From Gemmatimonadales bacterium (lineage in GTDB: Bacteria > Gemmatimonadota > Gemmatimonadetes > Longimicrobiales > Gaopeijiaceae): a stretch of DNA of 64,000 nucleotides. A program made the translations under genes and the position numbers. Where the stretch lies: assembly GCA_007692605.1 (NCBI GenBank), contig REBS01000096.1:1-64000 (forward strand), given 5' to 3'. Under the pieces are notes generated by a model. That model had not been told where the DNA came from and did no database searches. It worked only from the letters and a program-made list of their open reading frames with translations. This document shows, in pieces, positions 59,114 through 64,000 of this stretch; positions within the stretch are counted from its first letter, which is position 1, and each line of letters opens with the position of its first letter.

Positions 59114-60889
59114 TCACCTCAGACGCAGAAGCGTGACGGCCAGGGTCGCGTCCGGGGCGCCGGACTGCGGTTCGATCCGGAGGGTGGCGGTGGCCGGGCT
59201 CGGGACCGTGAACTCGAAGTAGGCCGCGCTTCCCAGGGCCAGCTCGAAGGTGACGGGTTGCGCCTCGTCGAGGGGATGGGGTCGGAGGGGGAAGGGGTTG
59301 CCCGGCAGGCCCAGCGCCTCGAAGAGCGAGGGGTGGTTCCAGCTGCGGAGCTGGAAGGCCAGGTCCTCGGTCGCGATGCGCTCGTCCGCATACAGGGCGA
59401 CGTGCCAGTCGGTGAGCCAGCGACGCAGGGTCTCCTGCCCGCCGAACCGGGCGGCGAGGTTGGGAACCCCCGCCGAGCCCCCGTCGATCAGGGAACGCAG
59501 GATGGGGGTGTCATCGGAATCGGCTCGATCGAGGAGATAGCGGAGAAGCTGTTGCGCCGCCCCTCTCGTCTCGACGCCATCGACCGGAGCGAAGGGGGAG
59601 TGGGCTTCGGAGGCCCGCAGGTAGCGCTGGAACCGCTGCAGGTTCTGTGACTGGATCCGTTCCAGCGCCTGGGGTCCGGTGGGTCCGGCCTCGAGCAGCT
59701 CCCCCATCCCGATGTTCATGCGGGGACCGAGCCCCGTGCGCCGGAAGAACAGAAGGTCCTCGGCGGTGTGCGAGAGGGCCTCGTTGAGCCAGGTCTCTTC
59801 GAAGGGTTCGTCGGATCCGGTGATGTGGATCCGGCGTGAGGTGTTGATGAGGTGCTGGAGCTCGTGCACCATGAGCCGGGGCATCCCGCGCACCAGGCTC
59901 TCCCGCGAGGGCGTCCCGAACCCGATCACCCGCTGGGGATCGGGGACCGCGAAGTAGAGGACCTCTCCGAAATTCGATCCCGCGCAGGGCTGGAGTCTCC
60001 CCAGTGGTTCCGCGGGGGGGAAGAGGTCGCGGGAGAGGAAGGTCCCGAGCAGGGTGGTGCCCGGGGACTGCGCCGAAAGGCGGTTGACCTCAGCGGTGAA
60101 CAGCAGGATCACCCGGCCGTTGTCGTCGAGGTCGGTGTGCTCTCCGAAGGTCTCGAGTGCCAGGGGTCCGACCAGGGTGTCGAAGGCGGCGGCAAAGCTC
60201 GCGAAGTCCTCGGCGGTGTACCCTCCGGGTGGATTCGTCGGGTCCTCGAGAAGGAGCGCCGACTCCGAGACCACGCGCACCACGGCCGGACTGGAGCCCG
60301 CGGGCTCGCACGAGGGGCTCGCACGGGTGTTGAGGCGAATCGTGTCGCCCTCGCTCGGTTGGGTGTCACGGGTGGCGGGCGCAGCGCGTTCCACCGGCAG
60401 GCCCGAGTGCGGCGGCGCGGTGGGGGCGGATCCGATCAGGGCGCTGAGTTCGGTCCGCTCGATCTCGCGAATGTGGTGATGGGCGTCGGACGCCTGCGAG
60501 CCCGGGTCCGACAGGGTCGGCCGGGGCCGCTCCCCGATCGCCGGGGCGGGCGGTCCCCCGATCCCGGGGTCCGTGATCGGCGCGACGCCCTCTCCCCGGA
60601 CCGTGAGCGATCGGGCCTCGCTCGAGCCTCCGGGGCGGGAAGAGACGACCAGGAGGTAGTCGCTCGGGCTTTCGGCGCCGATGCAGAGTCGGGTGATCGC
60701 GTGGGCCGTGAGCTGGATGGCACTCCCCACCTCGAGGTGAAGCTCGGACTCGGGGGTGCACGGACCCAGCAGGTCGAGGTCGGCCCCCCGATCGAAGCAT
60801 CCGGCCAATCCGGTCAGCGCGAGCACAAGGAGGGCTGCGAGCCATCGTGGCCGGGGGCCGCCGGGGGCTGTCGATCGATCCGGAGACAT
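59114..60889 (-). CDS. Lipoprotein zinc protease, M30/hyicolysin-like
   Basis: 591 residues. Signal with lipobox LAGC anchors it in the envelope. The metalloprotease centre is MVHELQHLIN (about 340), an HExxH-type HELQH, followed by ETWLNEALSHTAED, whose glutamate is the likely third ligand, as in the M30 (hyicolysin) family; the preceding DLDDNGRVILLFTAEVN also fits. A disordered proline/serine-rich segment (about 100-190) separates the anchor from the catalytic domain. Probably degrades or processes extracellular proteins. A C-terminal beta domain ends in LLRLR. Confidence 0.8.
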   Translation of the reverse strand: MSPDRSTAPGGPRPRWLAALLVLALTGLAGCFDRGADLDLLGPCTPESELHLEVGSAIQLTAHAITRLCIGAESPSDYLLVVSSRPGGSSEARSLTVRGEGVAPITDPGIGGPPAPAIGERPRPTLSDPGSQASDAHHHIREIERTELSALIGSAPTAPPHSGLPVERAAPATRDTQPSEGDTIRLNTRASPSCEPAGSSPAVVRVVSESALLLEDPTNPPGGYTAEDFASFAAAFDTLVGPLALETFGEHTDLDDNGRVILLFTAEVNRLSAQSPGTTLLGTFLSRDLFPPAEPLGRLQPCAGSNFGEVLYFAVPDPQRVIGFGTPSRESLVRGMPRLMVHELQHLINTSRRIHITGSDEPFEETWLNEALSHTAEDLLFFRRTGLGPRMNIGMGELLEAGPTGPQALERIQSQNLQRFQRYLRASEAHSPFAPVDGVETRGAAQQLLRYLLDRADSDDTPILRSLIDGGSAGVPNLAARFGGQETLRRWLTDWHVALYADERIATEDLAFQLRSWNHPSLFEALGLPGNPFPLRPHPLDEAQPVTFELALGSAAYFEFTVPSPATATLRIEPQSGAPDATLAVTLLRLR

Positions 60890-61050
60890 CGGGGCGAGGA
60901 CGCGAGGAAACGACAGGACCCCGAGTCGGGGTCCTCCGGGCAGTGATTCCTACTCCGAAGTGGGGTGCAAAGAGCCGGTCGGGCGCGCCGGGGGGCCGGC
61001 CGGGCGCCTTGCAGGGCCGGTCCGGCGCCTAGCGCTCGAGCGCCTCTGGA

Positions 61051-61671
61051 TCACCCTGCGCGTACGACCTGGATGCGCGAGGTGTCGTCGGACGCCGAAC
61101 CGGGAAATGCGATCCGGTGGGTGTGCTCGGAGAATCGCTCGAGCAGCCGCGAGAAGTGACCCCCCAGGTCCAGATCGGCCAGGAGGGTGGGGACCCCTGC
61201 GGCGAGGTTTCGCTCCAGCATGGCCTCCACGGCTCCTGCGGTTTCGGCGTCGTAGACGACGAAGCACCCCAGGACCAGGTCGACCTCGGGCGGGAGTTCG
61301 AGTTCGCCGAAGGACCCGCAGATCGTGTCGACCACGCTCAGTCCGTTCGCCTCGAGCTGCCGCTCCTGCAGCTCGAGGGCGACGGGAGCCCAGTCGTTGA
61401 TCCAGAGGCGCTTCGCCAGGCGGCCCCCGACGACGGCCTCCATCCCCACACCCGCACCCGCCACCAGCAGGTTGCGGCCCCGCACGAGCTCCGGGTGGTC
61501 CAGGAGAAACTCGCAGAACTCCTGGGTGAAGGGCCAGTGGCGATCGTAGTACACATCGATGCCCGCGGCCATTTCGTCGAGGACTCGGGCTTCGACCTCG
61601 GGGTGGTCGAAGTCCAGGCGGAAGAAGGACTCCCCCCGCATCTCGAGGGTGCGAACGAGTGGGCCGGTCAT
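61051..61671 (-). CDS. SAM-dependent methyltransferase, protein-lysine-methyltransferase-like
   Basis: 206 residues. The SAM-binding loop is NLLVAGAGVGMEAVVGG, followed by WINDWAPVALELQERQLEANG and VDLVLGCFVVYDAE. The order and the short length resemble small seven-beta-strand methyltransferases acting on proteins or nicotinamide (for example the ETFB lysine methyltransferase group). The N-terminal WPFTQEFCEFLLDHPEL fits that group too. The target is unknown. Confidence 0.8.
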   Translation of the reverse strand: MTGPLVRTLEMRGESFFRLDFDHPEVEARVLDEMAAGIDVYYDRHWPFTQEFCEFLLDHPELVRGRNLLVAGAGVGMEAVVGGRLAKRLWINDWAPVALELQERQLEANGLSVVDTICGSFGELELPPEVDLVLGCFVVYDAETAGAVEAMLERNLAAGVPTLLADLDLGGHFSRLLERFSEHTHRIAFPGSASDDTSRIQVVRAG

Positions 61672-61735
61672 CGATCCGGGGGCAGGTGGCGGGACCCTGC
61701 CCCCGGGACTCGAGGGGCCCTGGTGATGAAGAGGA

Positions 61736-62881
61736 TCAGTGGACGGGAACGAACTTCTGGAAGCGCTTCCCGGTCTCGACCTCGCTCACGAAGATGTTGC
61801 CCTGCGAATCGACGGCGACGTTGTGCACCCAGCCCAGTTCGCCCGCCATGCGTCCACCACGGGCGAAGTTGTTCACCACCTCGAGGCTCTCGCGCTCGAC
61901 GACCCAGACGGTCTTGTTGACCCCGTCGGGAACGTACAGGTAGCGCTGTTCGGGATCGGGCGAGAGTGCCACGTCCCAGGTCGATCCCATCGAGCCCGTC
62001 TCGGGCCGGATCCGGAACTCCTCGACGAAGGTGCCGTCGCGCTCGAAGACCTGGATCCGGTTCTCGGAGCGGTCGGCGACGTACACCATCCCGTCGTCGG
62101 ACACGGCGATCCCGTGGACCGGGCCCTGGAACTGCTCGTCGGCGTTCGGATTGCCGTCTTCGGGCTCGTTGCCGAAGGCACCCCAATGGCGCAGGTACTC
62201 GCCGGTCTCGGCGTCGAAGACGATCACCCGACGGTTCTGATATCCATCGGCGATGAAGACCTCGTTTTCCTGCGCGTCGACATGGATCGCGGCGGGTCCC
62301 CCGAGGGTCTCCGTGTCGGTGCTCCCGCCGGTGGCCTCAGGCCCACTGCCCTGGCCGATCTGGAAGAGGAAGTCCCCGTCGCGGGTGAATTTCAGCACGT
62401 AGTGTCCGCTGAAGCCGGCGTTGGCGGCGCCGCCTCCGATCCAGACATTGTCCTCGTGGTCCACGTAGATCCCGTGCTCCTCTTCGGGCCAGTCATGCTC
62501 GCCGGTCTCGCTCGGTCCACCCCAGGCCTGCACCACGTTGCCCTCGGTGTCGAACTCGATGATCGGCGGCGCGGGCACGCAGCACATGGCGATCGGCGGG
62601 TCTTGAGCCGCGCCCGCCCGAAGCGCAGAGAGGCTCACGGGCCGATGCGCGATCCAGACGTGGTCACGCGAGTCGACGGCGATCCCCGACACCTGCCCGA
62701 CGATCCAGTCGTTGGGCAGGGTCTGCGGGAAGAACGGGTCGACCTCGAAGTCGGTGGCTGCGACGCCGGCCGGGGCGGCCTCGGTCGTGGCATCCTCGAT
62801 CTCGCACGCCGCCATCCCCACGAACGCCAGTGCCAGCAGTCCTTGCCCCACGGCTTTCCATGATGCGGTTCTCATCCCCAT
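61736..62881 (-). CDS. NHL-repeat beta-propeller lipoprotein or secreted protein
   Basis: 381 residues from ATG 62881 (or 62875; AAGGAGAGG precedes both). The signal ends in MAAC, a weak lipobox, so lipidation is uncertain. Repeats of the NHL type run through the body: GIAVDSRDHVWIAHR, GIYVDHEDNVWIGGG, AIHVDAQENEVFIADGYQNRR, GIAVSDDGMVYVADRSENR and NVAVDSQGNIFVSEV, giving about six blades as in peptidyl-hydroxyglycine lyase-like propellers. The substrate or ligand is unknown. Confidence 0.85.
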   Translation of the reverse strand: MGMRTASWKAVGQGLLALAFVGMAACEIEDATTEAAPAGVAATDFEVDPFFPQTLPNDWIVGQVSGIAVDSRDHVWIAHRPVSLSALRAGAAQDPPIAMCCVPAPPIIEFDTEGNVVQAWGGPSETGEHDWPEEEHGIYVDHEDNVWIGGGAANAGFSGHYVLKFTRDGDFLFQIGQGSGPEATGGSTDTETLGGPAAIHVDAQENEVFIADGYQNRRVIVFDAETGEYLRHWGAFGNEPEDGNPNADEQFQGPVHGIAVSDDGMVYVADRSENRIQVFERDGTFVEEFRIRPETGSMGSTWDVALSPDPEQRYLYVPDGVNKTVWVVERESLEVVNNFARGGRMAGELGWVHNVAVDSQGNIFVSEVETGKRFQKFVPVH

Positions 62882-63171
62882 GCCTCTCCTTGATCTCGAG
62901 TGTTCCACGTCGACTGATCCGGCCCGTCCGGGGGACGAACCTGCGCGACCATGCAGACTACGGGCTCCAGGCCCGGGAGGCCAGCCCCCCGGGGGTTGGA
63001 GGGTTCCACGGGAGACGTCGGGTCCAGGGTGCGCAGGGGCGTGCGGTGGGTCCAGCGGTGAGCGGCCGGCCGCCTCGACCCCGGCCCGGATTGCCGCCCC
63101 GGCAAGGATGCGGATACCTTGACCGGCCCGGGTCCCCGAGGCCCTCAAAGCGAATCAAAGGGAGGCCTGAC

Positions 63172-63735
63172 ATGCGCTTCATTCTCGTTCTTACCCTGGT
63201 CCTCGCCGGCTGCGATCCGGCTCCGGACGCCGATGGAGCGGCTCCGGATCCCCTGGAGGCCCAGGCCGCGTTCTTCCAGAGCATGCAGGAGATGTGCGGC
63301 CAGTCCTTCGGCGGCCGGACCGTCCTGGCCGAGGAGACGGACACCACCTTCGAGCCGGCCCGGCTCTACTTCATCGTGGAAGAGTGCACCGAGGACGAGC
63401 TCCGGATCCCCTTCATCGTGGGCGAGGACGACTCCCGGACCTGGGTCCTGCAGATGGGCGGGGACGGCCTCACCTTCTTCCACGAGCACCTCCGTCCCGA
63501 CGGCACCGAATACGAGAACTCGGGATTCGGCGGACATGCCTCGGACGAGGGCTCGGCCACCTTCCAGCACTTCCCCGATTTCCGGGCCACCGACGAGACC
63601 CCGGCGGAGGAGCACCGGGTCTGGCGCCTCAGGATCGACCGGGAGCACGACCTCTTCGTCTACTACCTGGACCGGGGCGGCGAGCCTGCCTACCGGCTGG
63701 TCTTCCACCTGGGACCCCCGTCGCCCCCGTTGTAG
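63172..63735 (+). CDS. Small lipoprotein of unknown function
   Basis: 187 residues with ATG 63172 after a strong GGGAGG. The signal is short and ends in lipobox LAGC (cysteine 14). The mature part holds two further cysteines (EMCGQSF and VEECTEDE), which may form a disulfide. DGLTFFHEHLRPDGTEYENS and EHDLFVYYLDRGG are noticeable but match no domain I know. It is in a convergent position with the monooxygenase-like gene. Confidence 0.8.
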   Translation: MRFILVLTLVLAGCDPAPDADGAAPDPLEAQAAFFQSMQEMCGQSFGGRTVLAEETDTTFEPARLYFIVEECTEDELRIPFIVGEDDSRTWVLQMGGDGLTFFHEHLRPDGTEYENSGFGGHASDEGSATFQHFPDFRATDETPAEEHRVWRLRIDREHDLFVYYLDRGGEPAYRLVFHLGPPSPPL

Positions 63736-63754
63736 GCGTCCGCACCGAGGTCGG

Positions 63755-64000
63755 TCATGCGACTCCACCTGCTTTCAGCGCCCGAGACGAACCTTCCCTG
63801 ACCAGGGGGATCACCTCTTCCGCGAACCGCTCCATCTCCTCGTGCTGGGGACTGAACTGGAGGAGGAGAAGGTCGAGCCCCTCCTTCTCGAACTCGAGGA
63901 TCTGCTCGGCCACCTGCTCGGGCGTGCCCACGAGCCCGCTTCGCAGCCCCCGGTTGGAGACCGAGTAGTCCTTCAGGCTCACCTTCCGCTCGAGTTTCGT
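63755..64000 (-). CDS. Luciferase-like flavin monooxygenase, C-terminal part
   Basis: 81 residues in frame from the window edge to the TGA at 63755. LVGTPEQVAEQILEFEKEG and LLLLQFSPQHEEMERFAEEVIP are the C-terminal end of LLM-class, FMN-dependent monooxygenases; the QFSPQ...EEMERF block is seen in the dimethyl-sulfone monooxygenase (SfnG) group. The active-site parts lie outside the window, so substrate assignment is weak. Confidence 0.8.
   Translation of the reverse strand, partial: TKLERKVSLKDYSVSNRGLRSGLVGTPEQVAEQILEFEKEGLDLLLLQFSPQHEEMERFAEEVIPLVREGSSRALKAGGVA

Overview
The window is a 64-kb stretch of a very GC-rich bacterial chromosome with dense coding on both strands. It contains no rRNA, tRNA, insertion sequence, prophage or CRISPR array that I can see. 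The content points to a Gram-negative-type heterotroph: lipoproteins with lipobox cysteines, a PspA-like protein, an outer-membrane-type protein, secreted amidohydrolases, the ~180-kDa NAD-dependent glutamate dehydrogenase, a 2-oxoglutarate dehydrogenase E1 and a V4R-like regulator. My best guess is the phylum Gemmatimonadota. That is an inference from gene content and style, not from a marker gene.

Layout. 1-1482: the end of the primary sigma factor, then rsgA. 1466-5185 (minus): a BtuF/C/D-type cobalamin or iron-chelate uptake operon led by an unknown lipoprotein, with every junction overlapping (CTGA, GTGA, ATGA). 5322-9631: a flavin reductase, a membrane protein with a SAM/aminopropyltransferase-like fold, and a strange single-chain protein that looks like a decayed SbcD-SbcC fusion. 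9588-14610: a hydantoinase A, trpE and an M20 dipeptidase. 14651-16640 (minus): a possible envelope-stress block (ECF sigma factor, PspA-like, GlsB-like). 16738-22391: an E1-alpha dehydrogenase, a 567-base non-coding stretch rich in hairpins, a V4R-like protein, Bcp peroxidase, a CoA-binding protein, a membrane-bound histidine-kinase-type ATPase domain and an EamA transporter. 22507-27665: an ABC exporter, then a lipid-catabolism pair (patatin lipase, acyl-CoA dehydrogenase). 27968-32562: two coupled secreted amidohydrolases. 33086-36564: a pabB-pabA-pabC operon for 4-aminobenzoate (folate). 37042-42055: a DnaQ-like exonuclease, a quinone oxidoreductase and sucA. 42406-46007: a four-gene run (YfiH, a small zinc protein, two glycosyltransferases). 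45900-51060 (minus): an intact SbcD-like nuclease, a membrane-spanning SMC-like ATPase and an alpha/beta hydrolase. 51361-56259: glutamate dehydrogenase. 56296-62881 (minus): a small basic protein, a Ppx/GppA phosphatase, and secreted or lipid-anchored proteins including an M30-like protease and an NHL propeller. The window ends in a lipoprotein and the tail of a luciferase-like monooxygenase.

Most notable: (1) the 756-residue protein at 7361-9631 keeps the order nuclease, zinc-hook coiled coil, ATPase C-lobe of SbcD/SbcC but has lost nearly all catalytic residues, while an intact nuclease/ATPase pair lies 37 kb away; (2) two genes (btuF-like at 4142, ppx at 58328) appear to start at CTG inside a CTGA overlap with the upstream stop, a start conventional gene finding would miss; (3) a 23-codon AT-rich repeat ORF bridges pabB and pabA with overlaps at both ends; (4) a hairpin cluster with a possible pseudoknot lies at 18138-18282; (5) low-complexity repeat expansions recur inside otherwise ordinary enzymes.
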